Shown here: piece after piece, positions 45,379-54,167 of the stretch | Numbering within the stretch: the first letter of the stretch is position 1 | Layout of the letters: each line of letters opens with the position of its first letter | NCBI GenBank assembly: GCA_038849555.1 | Contig: JAWCMT010000005.1 | Coordinates: forward strand, 1 to 59,088 | Source of the DNA: JAOAIV01 sp038849555 | GTDB lineage: Archaea > Thermoproteota > Bathyarchaeia > Bathyarchaeales > Bathycorpusculaceae | DNA: 59,088 bases | Direction of reading: 5' to 3' | Translations under genes and position numbers: made by a program | Notes under the pieces: model-generated | Told to the model about the DNA's origin: nothing | The model's database searches: none | What the model saw: the letters and a program-made list of their open reading frames with translations, nothing else

Positions 45379-46656
45379 ATGCATTCTTCGGCTAGGAACG
45401 TGCACATAATCAACGTGCGGATCACGCATAAAACGGCGCGTATTCCTCTAATTGAGGCAGCATCTTTCAAAGACACAAAGGAGGCGTTAAAAACTTTTCG
45501 TTCCATGGAGAACGTGGATGAATGTGTGCTTCTTCAAACATGCAATCGCGTCGAGTTTTACATTGTAAGCGAAGAAAGCGAAAAAGTAGCGAGAATGGCC
45601 AAAGATTTTTTGGTTAAAAGAGCTGGAACATTAGCCGATGATGCTGCTAGAGCCGTCGAGTGCTCTTTGGATGGCGATGCTCTGCGGCATATTTTAAGGC
45701 TGGCTTCTGGGTTAGAGTCAATGGTCATAGGCGAAGACCAAATTCTCAATCAAGTCTGGGATGCTTATTTAGAAGCAGAATCTGCAAAGACCGCTGGCAT
45801 TGTCCTTAAGCACCTATTTATGAGAGCCGTAAGCGTTGGAAGACGTGTAAGAAAAGAAACAGGCATCAACAAAGGCGCCGTCTCAATTGGTTCCGCCGCA
45901 GTCGAGCTGGCTGAATTGCTATTGGGTAAACTTGATCAAAAGAAAATTCTCGTAATGGGCGCGGGAGAGATGGGTACGCTCGTAGCTAAGGCTTTAGCAC
46001 ACCGTTGTCTCAAGCCCATCTTTATTGCTAACAGGACATATGAGCGAGCGGTAAAACTAGCCGAAGAACTTTCTGGCATGGCGGTAAAGTTTGATAAATT
46101 CGTGGAGGTCCTTTTAGACGCGGATGTAGTCATATGCTCGACATCGGCACCGCATTATCTGCTGACTAAAAGTACTGTTTCTAAATTGATGAGTCAACGT
46201 CAAAACATGAATGATTTGGTGATAATTGACATTTCAAACCCGCGCAATGTTGAGGAAGCCGTTAGGGACGTACCTGGTGTGAAACTTTACGGCATAGATG
46301 ATCTTCAATTAATAGCTGAAAAAAATAAGCAAAANNNNNNNNNNGGACAAGCCTCAGAAATAATAGAAAAAGAGCTCGTCTTGCTCAATAGAGACATAAA
46401 AATCCTCTCTGTTAATGATATTGTTTCGCTGCTGTTCTCACGGGCTGAGGAAATAAGGCAAAAGGAACTTGCCGAAGCACTTAAATTGTTAGGCCCTATA
46501 GGTGCAAAAGAGAAGAAAATCTTGGAAGATTTAACGTTCATCTTGCTTAAACGGACTTATGTGCCTATAGTTGAGAATTTACGTTTAGCCGCTAGGCACG
46601 ATGACAAGAAGCTTATAGAATTTGCAATAAAATTATTCGGTTTGGAACCGAATTAA
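45379..46656 (+). CDS. hemA: Glutamyl-tRNA reductase
   Basis: HemA reduces glutamyl-tRNA to glutamate-1-semialdehyde. The 425-residue frame has the nucleophile Cys55 in LLQTCNRVEF, SGLESMVIGEDQILNQV and the NADPH motif VMGAGEMGTLVAKALA. Ten N at 46335-46344 interrupt the linker before the C-terminal dimerisation domain, but the frame matches on both sides. The TATA box spacing suggests a leaderless message. The next enzyme of the route, hemL, is not in the window. Confidence 0.95.
   Translation: MHSSARNVHIINVRITHKTARIPLIEAASFKDTKEALKTFRSMENVDECVLLQTCNRVEFYIVSEESEKVARMAKDFLVKRAGTLADDAARAVECSLDGDALRHILRLASGLESMVIGEDQILNQVWDAYLEAESAKTAGIVLKHLFMRAVSVGRRVRKETGINKGAVSIGSAAVELAELLLGKLDQKKILVMGAGEMGTLVAKALAHRCLKPIFIANRTYERAVKLAEELSGMAVKFDKFVEVLLDADVVICSTSAPHYLLTKSTVSKLMSQRQNMNDLVIIDISNPRNVEEAVRDVPGVKLYGIDDLQLIAEKNKQXXXXGQASEIIEKELVLLNRDIKILSVNDIVSLLFSRAEEIRQKELAEALKLLGPIGAKEKKILEDLTFILLKRTYVPIVENLRLAARHDDKKLIEFAIKLFGLEPN
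46335..46344. other. Assembly gap of 10 N inside hemA
   Basis: Ten undetermined bases lie between AATAAGCAAAA and GGACAAGCC. A run of exactly ten is a common placeholder for a scaffold join, so the true length may differ. The hemA frame is open across it by four codons, which may be chance. Confidence 0.98.
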
Positions 46657-46672
46657 ATTGGGGTAAATATGA

Positions 46673-47746
46673 ATGGTTACGGATAAAATAGGCTTAATCA
46701 TAATCGGCCATGGCAGTAAACTTCCACATAACAGGGAAAACCTTGAGAAGTTAGCTGAACTTTTACGCGAGAGAGCCCGATTCAAGACGGTTGAAATAGC
46801 GTTTATGGTTAGAAACACGCCATCAATCCCAGAGGCAATTGAAAACCTTGCTAAAAAGGGAGTGTCCAAGATTGTGCTGGTTCCTGCTTTCCTTGCGCCT
46901 GGTGTGCATACTACCCGCGAAATTCCTGAGCTTATAGCCATGAAAGAGCAAGAGCCTCTGCTGAAAGAGCGTGGAATAGAACTGGTTTACGGTGAACCCC
47001 TAGGCGCTGATGCACGGATAGCCGAGATAATAGAAGAAAAAGCCTTAAGGGCGCTTGGTCAAGAAGTCAAAGAACCCAGCGAACTAACTGATGCATATGC
47101 AATAGCAGCTTCGAACGAAATTGTTAAAACCAGCATGAAACTCATCAGGCAAGCGCTCGGCGATTTCTTGGAGAAAATTCCGCCTTCTCATATACCCATT
47201 ATCGAGCGAGTTGTCCACGCGACTGCTGACCCTGAATTCGCCAAGTTGCTGGTAATCAGCGAGAAAGCAGTGGATGCTGGGGTCGCAGCCATAAAGGCTG
47301 GCGCAAAGATAGTAACCGACGTGAAAATGGTTAAGGCCGGCATAAACGAGGCAAGACTGAAAAAATTTGGAGTCAAAATTCTCACATACATCAACGATAA
47401 ACGCGCGGTTCAGTTAGCTAACGATAAGTCAATAACGCGGGCAGCTGCCGCCATTCGTTTGGCAGTAGACGAAGGGTTAGACGGCGCAATTGTTCTCATC
47501 GGAAACGCGCCGACCGCGGCATTCGAACTCGCGGATGCAGTTAAGCAAGGCTTAGCTAAACCAGCCCTCATCATCGCTGTTCCCGTGGGTTATGTGGGCG
47601 CCGCCGAATCAAAAGAAGCCATTTCAAAGCTTCCCGTTCCATTCATAATTGTTAGAGGTCGCAAAGGCGGAAGCACCGTGGCAGTGGCAATATTCAACGC
47701 TTTGCTTTCCATGGCTGAGCAGGAAGTTAAATCTAAAAGGGATTAA
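46673..47746 (+). CDS. Fused sirohydrochlorin cobaltochelatase and precorrin-8X methylmutase
   Basis: The first ~130 residues are a CbiX-type chelatase with the metal His13 in IIGHGSK and His79 in APGVHTTREIPEL. Residues ~140-357 are CbiC/CobH, with its His in RVVHATADPEFAKLL, TDVKMVKAGI and AVPVGYVGAAESKE. The first domain inserts cobalt and the second moves a methyl group, steps far apart in the pathway. The gene follows hemA by 16 bases and is followed by cbiD. Confidence 0.92.
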   Translation: MVTDKIGLIIIGHGSKLPHNRENLEKLAELLRERARFKTVEIAFMVRNTPSIPEAIENLAKKGVSKIVLVPAFLAPGVHTTREIPELIAMKEQEPLLKERGIELVYGEPLGADARIAEIIEEKALRALGQEVKEPSELTDAYAIAASNEIVKTSMKLIRQALGDFLEKIPPSHIPIIERVVHATADPEFAKLLVISEKAVDAGVAAIKAGAKIVTDVKMVKAGINEARLKKFGVKILTYINDKRAVQLANDKSITRAAAAIRLAVDEGLDGAIVLIGNAPTAAFELADAVKQGLAKPALIIAVPVGYVGAAESKEAISKLPVPFIIVRGRKGGSTVAVAIFNALLSMAEQEVKSKRD

Positions 47747-47751
47747 GCGCG

Positions 47752-48828
47752 ATGGCCAGATTTTTGAAGTATGGTTTATCAACTGGTGCATGTGCCGCCG
47801 CTGCAGCCAAAGCCGCAGTAACAGCCCTAGTTAGTAATACCGTTGATAGAGTGGTTATACCTACCCCTATTGGTATTCGCTTTGAAATTCCAGTCAAAGA
47901 AAGCAAGAAGCTCGGTGATGCTGCAGTAGCAACTGTGGTGAAAGACGCAGGCGACGACATTGACGTGACGGATAAGTTAGAAATCTCAGCCACCGTCAGG
48001 CTTACCGACGACGGCAAAATCACCGTTAAAGGCGATAAGGGCGTTGGTGTTGTAACAAAGCCTGGTTTGCCTGTGCCAGTAGGTGAATCAGCCATTAATC
48101 CTGTGCCCAGAAGCATGATAATAGCCGCTGTCAAAGAAGCGTTGCCCAACGGAAAAGGTGCCGAGGTTGTCATAAGCGTTCCAGAGGGCGAGAAGGTAGC
48201 GAAAAAAACCTTAAACGCCAAATTAGGCGTGATAGGCGGCATCTCTATTCTCGGCACCACCGGCGTGGTGAAGCCTCTTTCGCTGGAAGCCTGCAGGCGT
48301 TCGTTGGTTCCTCAAATAGATGTAGCCCTCGCAAAAGGCTATGACCACGTATTTCTGGTGCCAGGCAACATAGGCGAACGGATAACTAAAAAACTGTTTA
48401 ACGTGCCAGATGAGGCAATTATTCAAACAGGCGACTTTATGGGTTACATGCTTGACAAGGCGGTTAAGAAAGGCGTAAAGGAAATCACGCTTCTCGGTCA
48501 TCCTGGTAAACTCGTCAAGTTAGCCGCGGGAATTTTTAACACCCACCATAAAGTGGCTGATGCAAGAGGCGAAGTTATTGCCGCTTATGCAGCCGCCGTT
48601 GGTGCTGACTCACAGCTTGTAAATAAGATATTAGCTTCAAATACCACCGAAGAAGCCATTGTGCTCCTAAAGCAAGCCAATCTGCTAAAGCAAACTTTCG
48701 ATAAGATAGCTGAAAAGGTTGCTTCTCGGGTTATGGAAAGAGTGAAGAATAAGATAAAGGTAAATGTAATACTTGTTTCCATGGAAGGCGCCATCTTGGG
48801 CACATGGGGAAACATAAGGAGTGCATAA
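47752..48828 (+). CDS. cbiD: Cobalt-precorrin-5B C1-methyltransferase
   Basis: The 358-residue protein begins LKYGLSTGACAAAAAKAAV, the CbiD signature, with PVPVGESAINPVPRSMI and GTTGVVKPLSLEAC later. It methylates C1 of the corrin in the anaerobic route. It starts five bases after the cbiX-cbiC stop, and its end carries the ribosome binding site AAGGAG of cbiE. Confidence 0.94.
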   Translation: MARFLKYGLSTGACAAAAAKAAVTALVSNTVDRVVIPTPIGIRFEIPVKESKKLGDAAVATVVKDAGDDIDVTDKLEISATVRLTDDGKITVKGDKGVGVVTKPGLPVPVGESAINPVPRSMIIAAVKEALPNGKGAEVVISVPEGEKVAKKTLNAKLGVIGGISILGTTGVVKPLSLEACRRSLVPQIDVALAKGYDHVFLVPGNIGERITKKLFNVPDEAIIQTGDFMGYMLDKAVKKGVKEITLLGHPGKLVKLAAGIFNTHHKVADARGEVIAAYAAAVGADSQLVNKILASNTTEEAIVLLKQANLLKQTFDKIAEKVASRVMERVKNKIKVNVILVSMEGAILGTWGNIRSA

Positions 48829-48830
48829 CC

Positions 48831-49514
48831 GTGGCTAAAATCATAATTGTAGGCGTAGGTCCAGGTTCGCCAGATTACATCACTCCAATAGTGAGAAAAA
48901 CTGTGCAAAATGCCCAATTGGTAATTGGCGCCGAAAGAACCCTGAACATGCTCAGAAGCGATGTAAAAGGCGAAGCATTAACGTTGACAGCTAGGAACGT
49001 AAATGAACTTCTGCAGCAAGCTTTGGCATCCGCCGAAGAAGGAAAAACAGTTGTTCTATTATCAACAGGAGACCCAGGCTTTTCTGGCTTACTAGGCACT
49101 TTTCTGAGTCTTCCTCAGGCAAAATCTGTGGAAATAACCGTTATCCCAGGCATAAGTGCTCTACAAGTTTGCGCTGCCCGCCTTTGCATGTGCTGGGAGG
49201 ACGCCTACCTTTGCAGTTTTCACAAGGGCGCAGACAAAGATAAGAAGGCAGAGCTTGTTGAAGCCGTAAAAAAAGGCAAAGATGTCCTGTTGCTTCCAGA
49301 CCCTAAGGCTTTTTCGCCAAGCGAAGTTGTTAAGTTTCTTATAGCCAATGGCATTAACGGCGAAACACCCGCATTTGTATGTGAAAACCTTACCCTTAAT
49401 AATGAAAAGGTGGTCTCCAGTACTTTGGAGAAAATTGCAATGATGCGTTTTGGTTCTTCATGTGTGTTAGCCATAAGACCACGTTACAAGCAGAACGCTA
49501 TATGCCAGAGGTGA
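48831..49514 (+). CDS. cbiE: Cobalt-precorrin-7 C5-methyltransferase
   Basis: A SAM methyltransferase with GVGPGSPDYITP near the start and STGDPGFSGLLGT later, of the CbiE type. The GTG at 48831 lies two bases after the cbiD stop with AAGGAG before it; the longer frame from 48804 overlaps cbiD and is less likely. It has 227 residues. In other organisms it is fused to CbiT; here they are separate genes. Confidence 0.9.
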   Translation: MAKIIIVGVGPGSPDYITPIVRKTVQNAQLVIGAERTLNMLRSDVKGEALTLTARNVNELLQQALASAEEGKTVVLLSTGDPGFSGLLGTFLSLPQAKSVEITVIPGISALQVCAARLCMCWEDAYLCSFHKGADKDKKAELVEAVKKGKDVLLLPDPKAFSPSEVVKFLIANGINGETPAFVCENLTLNNEKVVSSTLEKIAMMRFGSSCVLAIRPRYKQNAICQR

Positions 49515-49519
49515 CTTCC

Positions 49520-50113
49520 ATGTGGACGTATAAAACAGCGGGAATCCCCGACAACATGTTCGTGCAAAGTGAAAAAGTGCCGGGGCCAACAAAAGAAGAG
49601 ATAAGAGTGCTGACAATTTCCAAGGCGCGGCTTCAAGAAGGCTTCTGCATCATCGACATCGGCTGCGGCACAGGTAGCTTAACCGTTGAAGCCGCTCTTC
49701 AAGTGACTCCGAAAGGGAAGGTTTTCGCCATCGACGAAGACGAAAACGCTGTGGAATTAACTAAGGCTAACGTCGCAAAATTCAACGTGCAAAACACTGT
49801 TCAAGTCATAAATGGGAAAGCGCCTGAAGTTCTGGCGAATCTACCCGTGGCTGACGCCGTTTTCGTGGGCGGAAGCCGGTCTCTACGGGAGATTCTCCGA
49901 GCTTCTTACCAACGGCTGAAAAAAAATGGACGCATAGTTGTAAACGCAATACTCTTAGAAACAAGCTTTACGGCTTTGGACGAAATGAAAAAGTTAGGCT
50001 TCAAAGAAATCGATGTAGTGACGGTTTTTGTGGCTAAAGGGCACGCGGTCCCCGCGGGAACAATGATGCTGGCGAGAAACCCGATCACCATAGTGTCTGC
50101 CACAAAAATGTAG
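49520..50113 (+). CDS. cbiT: Cobalt-precorrin-6B C15-methyltransferase (decarboxylating)
   Basis: The class I SAM methyltransferase has DIGCGTGSLTVEAAL and VFVGGSRSLREIL. The start is the ATG at 49520, with AGGTGA (which contains the cbiE stop) five bases before it. It begins MWTYKTAGIPDNMF, the family N-terminus. It has 197 residues. Confidence 0.94.
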   Translation: MWTYKTAGIPDNMFVQSEKVPGPTKEEIRVLTISKARLQEGFCIIDIGCGTGSLTVEAALQVTPKGKVFAIDEDENAVELTKANVAKFNVQNTVQVINGKAPEVLANLPVADAVFVGGSRSLREILRASYQRLKKNGRIVVNAILLETSFTALDEMKKLGFKEIDVVTVFVAKGHAVPAGTMMLARNPITIVSATKM

Positions 50114-50872
50114 GTGGAAAATTTGGTTGCCAAATTTATTGGCGTCGGCATAGGCCCAGGTGATCCTGATCTTATCACTGTTAAGGCTGTAAAAGTTTTA
50201 AAGACTGTTGATGTTGTTGCGGTTCCGAAAACTCATGTTGACGCAGCAAGTCTAGCGCTTAGCCTTGTTAAGCAAATTTTAGATGAGCGAGCAAAACCTG
50301 CTGAAGTGCTTGATTTAATCTTCCCAATGACAAAGAATAAGTTTGAAGTTAAGAAACTCTGGGCTAAAAACGCCCGTGTTATTGCCGAAAAAGTTGAAAG
50401 CGGAAAAACTGTTGCTTTCATCACACTTGGCGATCCACTATTCTACAGCACATTCATCTATCTCTTCCAAACAATACGGCAGAAACATCCACACGTACCG
50501 TTAGAGATCATTCCAGGAGTAACCTCTTTAACCGCCTGTGCTGCGCGCGCGCAGATGCCTTTAGCTGAGAAAGAGGAAGTAGTTGCCATTATTCCCTCAG
50601 ATCTTGACTTTAAACTTATTGAAGAAACCGCTGGGCATGCCGATACTCTGGTTTTCATGAAGTGCGCTCACCATTTCAAGGCTCTTGTCCCAATTTTGGA
50701 GAAAGCAGGTTTTACAGAAAATGCTACAGTAGCGTTGGTTAGAAGATGCGGCATGCCAGGCGAGGCGGTTACTGTTGGCAGGCTCGCCGATGCGCAAGAC
50801 TGGCCGATTCCAGAGGATTACTTTTCTATGGCAATAGTAAAAAGGAGCGAACTTTTAATTAAACAAGGATAG
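50114..50872 (+). CDS. cbiL: Cobalt-factor II C20-methyltransferase
   Basis: The 252-residue SAM methyltransferase has GVGIGPGDPDLITVKAVKV and TLGDPLFYSTFIYL, followed by GVTSLTACAARAQMPL, which fits CbiL/CobI. The start is a GTG directly after the cbiT stop, or a TTG nine bases on. Confidence 0.92.
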   Translation: MENLVAKFIGVGIGPGDPDLITVKAVKVLKTVDVVAVPKTHVDAASLALSLVKQILDERAKPAEVLDLIFPMTKNKFEVKKLWAKNARVIAEKVESGKTVAFITLGDPLFYSTFIYLFQTIRQKHPHVPLEIIPGVTSLTACAARAQMPLAEKEEVVAIIPSDLDFKLIEETAGHADTLVFMKCAHHFKALVPILEKAGFTENATVALVRRCGMPGEAVTVGRLADAQDWPIPEDYFSMAIVKRSELLIKQG

Positions 50873-50883
50873 GAGGATCAACT

Positions 50884-51654
50884 GTGAGTCAAGTTGTCTT
50901 TATTGGTGCTGGTCCTGGAGACCCGGAACTTATCACTGTCAAAGGAAAGAAAGCGCTTCGAAAGGCCGATGTTGTCATATACACGGGTTCACTTTTGAAT
51001 CCTGAAATTCTCAAGTACGCTAAGCCAGAAGCTGAACTGTTTGACAGCGCAAAGATGCACAGGGAAGAAGTTTTCGCTGTATTCGTCAAAGCGACGCGAG
51101 AAGGCAAACTGGTAGCACGGGTACATGACGGCGATCCAAGCCTTTATGGCGCCATTCAAGAGCAGATAGCCTTCCTTGAAAAAGAGAAAATTCCATACAC
51201 CATAATTCCTGGCGTAAGCTGTCTACAGGGTTCCGCGGCGAGTCTCAAGCGAGAATTAACTTTGCCTAATGTCTCGCAAACGGTTATTATCACGCGGCCT
51301 GAAGGCAGAACGCCCGTGCCAGAGCCTGAGAGCATACGAAAACTGGCGCAGCATCAAGCTACCATGGTCGTTTTTCTTGGCACGCCGCAAATAGCTGAGG
51401 TTGTTGAAGAACTCAAAAAGGGCGGCTACCCAGCTGACACGCCGGCCGCAGTGGTTTACAAGGCAACGTGGCCTGACCAGAAGATCGTCAAGGGCACTTT
51501 AAACGATATCGTTGAGAAGGTGCGGGCTGCTGGAATAGCCAAGACGGCTCTAATCTTCGTCGGACGTGTCTTAAACCCTGAAGCGTTCGACTTCTCAAAG
51601 CTCTATGAGCCTTCTTTCACTACAGGCTTCCGCAAAGGCGTTGAAAATGTTTGA
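50884..51654 (+). CDS. cbiF: Cobalt-precorrin-4 C11-methyltransferase
   Basis: The 256-residue SAM methyltransferase begins SQVVFIGAGPGDPELITVKG and has VHDGDPSLYGAIQEQ, GVSCLQGSAASLKREL and TRPEGRTPVP, all typical of CbiF/CobM. The GTG is preceded by AGGAGG. Confidence 0.95.
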   Translation: MSQVVFIGAGPGDPELITVKGKKALRKADVVIYTGSLLNPEILKYAKPEAELFDSAKMHREEVFAVFVKATREGKLVARVHDGDPSLYGAIQEQIAFLEKEKIPYTIIPGVSCLQGSAASLKRELTLPNVSQTVIITRPEGRTPVPEPESIRKLAQHQATMVVFLGTPQIAEVVEELKKGGYPADTPAAVVYKATWPDQKIVKGTLNDIVEKVRAAGIAKTALIFVGRVLNPEAFDFSKLYEPSFTTGFRKGVENV

Positions 51655-52732
51655 GAAGGGCATAGCTGTTATCGCGGTCACTCGCCGTGGAGTTGAAACT
51701 GCACTTAAAATCAAAGCAGCATTAGACACGCTGGGTTTTCGCTGCACAGTGTTTGCCCCAGAAAAATATCGCCAGGAGAACGTGGCTTCGTTAGATAAGA
51801 AACTGGACGAATTCATAAAGGAAATTTACCGCAAAGTCGACGCTATAATAGCAGTCATGGCTGCTGGCATAATAATCCGCGCGGTCGCACCATACTTGGA
51901 AAGCAAACTCGTTGACCCCGCCGTTCTATGCGTTGACGTTTCTGGTCGATTTGTCATAAGCCTCCTCTCAGGCCATTACGGAAGAGCCAACGAACTCGCA
52001 CGGCTGCTTGCTGAAGGGATAGGCGCGGTGCCCGTTATCACCACCGCCTCTGACGTCATGGGGAAGCAAAGCGTTGAAGAACTTGCGCTAACTCTGCATT
52101 TAGGGATAGAAAATCCTGAAAGCCTTGTGGCAGTAAACTCGGCTCTGGTTAATGATGGTCACCTGGTTCTTGTCTTGGTCGGCGACGTAAAAATTCCAGA
52201 AAACAAAATTGCAGGCTACGAAATGGAAAGAGTTGATAGCGTCAAGCAGGCCGTAGCGCTCTTTAACAGCTTTGATGCGGGGGTCATTATTACAAGAGAA
52301 AAAGTGCCTAAGGAGACGTTTACAAAGCCTGCTACCATACTTAGACCTAAAACGGTGGTTGTGGGCTTAGGTGCAAGAGAAAACGTCAGCGAAAACGAAG
52401 TCATAGACACTGTGAAATACGCTTTGGCACGCGTTGATATTCCGCTGGAGCGTGTTGACCGCTTAGCCACGGTCAGCATAAAAAAGAATTCGCCAAGCAT
52501 CATAAACGCTGCCAAAAAACTGGGATTACCCATCACGTTTCTGGAAGTTGACACGCTTCGTGCCTTTAAGCATGACGACCTTTCACCTGATTCGCCTATA
52601 GTGGAACAAAATATTGGTGTTGGAGGAGTATGCGAACGAGCAGCATTGATAGAAGCGGGAGCAAAAGCGAGACTGATTCTGAAAAAAATAAAGTTGAACG
52701 GCGTGACCGTGGCCATAGCCGAGGGCGAATAA
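51647..52732 (+). CDS. cbiG: Cobalt-precorrin-5A hydrolase
   Basis: CbiG opens the lactone and releases a two-carbon unit. The 361 residues have an N-terminal part with AVMAAGIIIRAVAPYLESK and SLLSGHYGRANELARLLAE, and a C-terminal part with GLGARENVSENEVID. The ATG at 51647 overlaps the cbiF stop by eight bases. Its 3' end overlaps cbiH by 103 bases. Confidence 0.94.
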   Translation: MFEKGIAVIAVTRRGVETALKIKAALDTLGFRCTVFAPEKYRQENVASLDKKLDEFIKEIYRKVDAIIAVMAAGIIIRAVAPYLESKLVDPAVLCVDVSGRFVISLLSGHYGRANELARLLAEGIGAVPVITTASDVMGKQSVEELALTLHLGIENPESLVAVNSALVNDGHLVLVLVGDVKIPENKIAGYEMERVDSVKQAVALFNSFDAGVIITREKVPKETFTKPATILRPKTVVVGLGARENVSENEVIDTVKYALARVDIPLERVDRLATVSIKKNSPSIINAAKKLGLPITFLEVDTLRAFKHDDLSPDSPIVEQNIGVGGVCERAALIEAGAKARLILKKIKLNGVTVAIAEGE

Positions 52733-53463
52733 GCGTAGTGGGTATAGGGCCTGGCGCCCTTGAGCACCTTACGCCCAAAGCTAGGCAAGCCATAGAAACT
52801 GCCGATGTTGTGATAGGCTATAGAACTTACATCAAACTAATTCAGCCTATCATCGCAAGCAACGCTGAAGTTATCTCCGGCTTTATGGGTCGAGAAGTTG
52901 AAAGAGCACGAGCCGCCGTAGCAAAGGCGCTGGAAAACAAGCACGTAGCAGTCATCAGCAGCGGCGACCCAGGCGTTTACGGCATGGCGGGCGTAGTTTT
53001 AGAAATCACAGCGCATAAAAAAGCCGATGTCCCCATAGAAATTATTCCCGGTGTAACGGCGGCGACAGCAGCAGCCGCAGCACTTGGCGCGCCTTTGGTT
53101 GGCGATTTTGCCGTAGTAAGCCTCAGCGACCTTCTGACGCCGTGGGCGCTTATTGAAAAAAGATTGAATGCTGCTGCCAAAGCTGACTTCGTAATTGTAT
53201 TATATAATCCACAGAGTCAAGGTCGTAAAGAACCTTTGGCAAGAGCGCATCAAATTCTGCTTCAGTACAGAAGCTCCGATACTCCAGTGGGCATCGTCAA
53301 AGCGGTTGGGCGAGACGGCGAAAAAGTGGCCATCACGACGCTTGGAAGCATGTTTGACTATGAGATAGATATGGCTACAACAATAATAGTAGGCAACTCG
53401 GTAACGCGGGTCATAAACGGAAAGATGGTCACGTCGAGAGGATATGATCTGTTTAAGAATTAA
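52630..53463 (+). CDS. cbiH: Cobalt-precorrin-3 C17-methyltransferase
   Basis: The SAM methyltransferase domain starts near residue 33 with SVVGIGPGALEHLTPKA, followed by SSGDPGVYGMAGVV and YNPQSQGRKEPLARAH, all typical of CbiH/CobJ. The ATG at 52630, after GGAGG, is the only standard start before that domain, so the first ~32 residues (hydrophilic, Ser/Arg/Lys-rich) lie inside cbiG. The stop overlaps that of the convergent NicO-like gene by four bases. Confidence 0.93.
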   Translation: MRTSSIDRSGSKSETDSEKNKVERRDRGHSRGRISVVGIGPGALEHLTPKARQAIETADVVIGYRTYIKLIQPIIASNAEVISGFMGREVERARAAVAKALENKHVAVISSGDPGVYGMAGVVLEITAHKKADVPIEIIPGVTAATAAAAALGAPLVGDFAVVSLSDLLTPWALIEKRLNAAAKADFVIVLYNPQSQGRKEPLARAHQILLQYRSSDTPVGIVKAVGRDGEKVAITTLGSMFDYEIDMATTIIVGNSVTRVINGKMVTSRGYDLFKN

Positions 53464-54167
53464 CCTACCAGTAGCCAAAACGCTAGCGCAAGAAGCACTG
53501 CACCGCTAACTTTTGGGAAATATTTCTCATACCTGCTGATTCTTGCTTTAACCTTCTCGTACATTTTTACTCCAAGAATGGTGACGCCCACAAGTCCTGC
53601 AGTCACCGCTAATCCATAAGCCACCATCATAAAAAACGGGTTAACTCCGCCCATTGCCAGCGCGAGAAGCGCGAATTCTTCTTCGTGGGCAAAACCTAGG
53701 AAAAATGCGCAACTCGCTATTTTCCACAAGCTGAGATTGTTCATCCGTTTTGGATGAAAATGCGGGTGAATATGCCAGCCGATGTCAGGATGCTCATGTT
53801 CGTGTTCATGCTCGATGTCTTCAGTGTTATCATGTAAGTGCCCATGCTGGCTTTCCAGTTCAGATTCCGTTTTCTCCATGAAAAACTTAGCTGCAAGCAG
53901 CACTAACGCAACAAACGCTATGTATTTGAGAAGTGGGCTCGTGAAATTTATTAGCGCGCTTGCTGCGACGTAGATGATGACAACAGTGATTGAGGATATA
54001 AAGTGAAAAAATGAAATTATGCTTGAACTGACAAAAGCGTAGAAAGCAGGCTTAGTTGTCCGTGCAGAATACAGCAACGCAATAGGCCAGCCGTGTCCAG
54101 GCTCTAATCCATGTAGTAACCCTATTGCAACAACGCCTATTAGGGCAGGATCCAAGCTGATGCTCAT
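53460..54167 (-). CDS. NicO/RcnA-like nickel or cobalt transporter
   Basis: This 235-residue membrane protein has about six helices and starts with LLHGLEPGHGWPIALL, which carries the HxxxPGH type motif of NicO/RcnA-like metal transporters. A large loop (about residues 103-140) is rich in histidine: GHLHDNTEDIEHEHEHEH and WHIHPHFHPK. A second His-containing helix is FFLGFAHEEEFALL. It is the last gene of the cbiMNQO operon, joined to cbiO by a four-base overlap. Uptake or export direction cannot be told; cobalt is likely from context. Confidence 0.75.
   Translation of the reverse strand: MSISLDPALIGVVAIGLLHGLEPGHGWPIALLYSARTTKPAFYAFVSSSIISFFHFISSITVVIIYVAASALINFTSPLLKYIAFVALVLLAAKFFMEKTESELESQHGHLHDNTEDIEHEHEHEHPDIGWHIHPHFHPKRMNNLSLWKIASCAFFLGFAHEEEFALLALAMGGVNPFFMMVAYGLAVTAGLVGVTILGVKMYEKVKARISRYEKYFPKVSGAVLLALAFWLLVG

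Noticed and set aside
47733..48260. 175-residue minus-strand frame opposite cbiD
   Set aside because: Antisense shadow; cbiD on the other strand is unambiguous.
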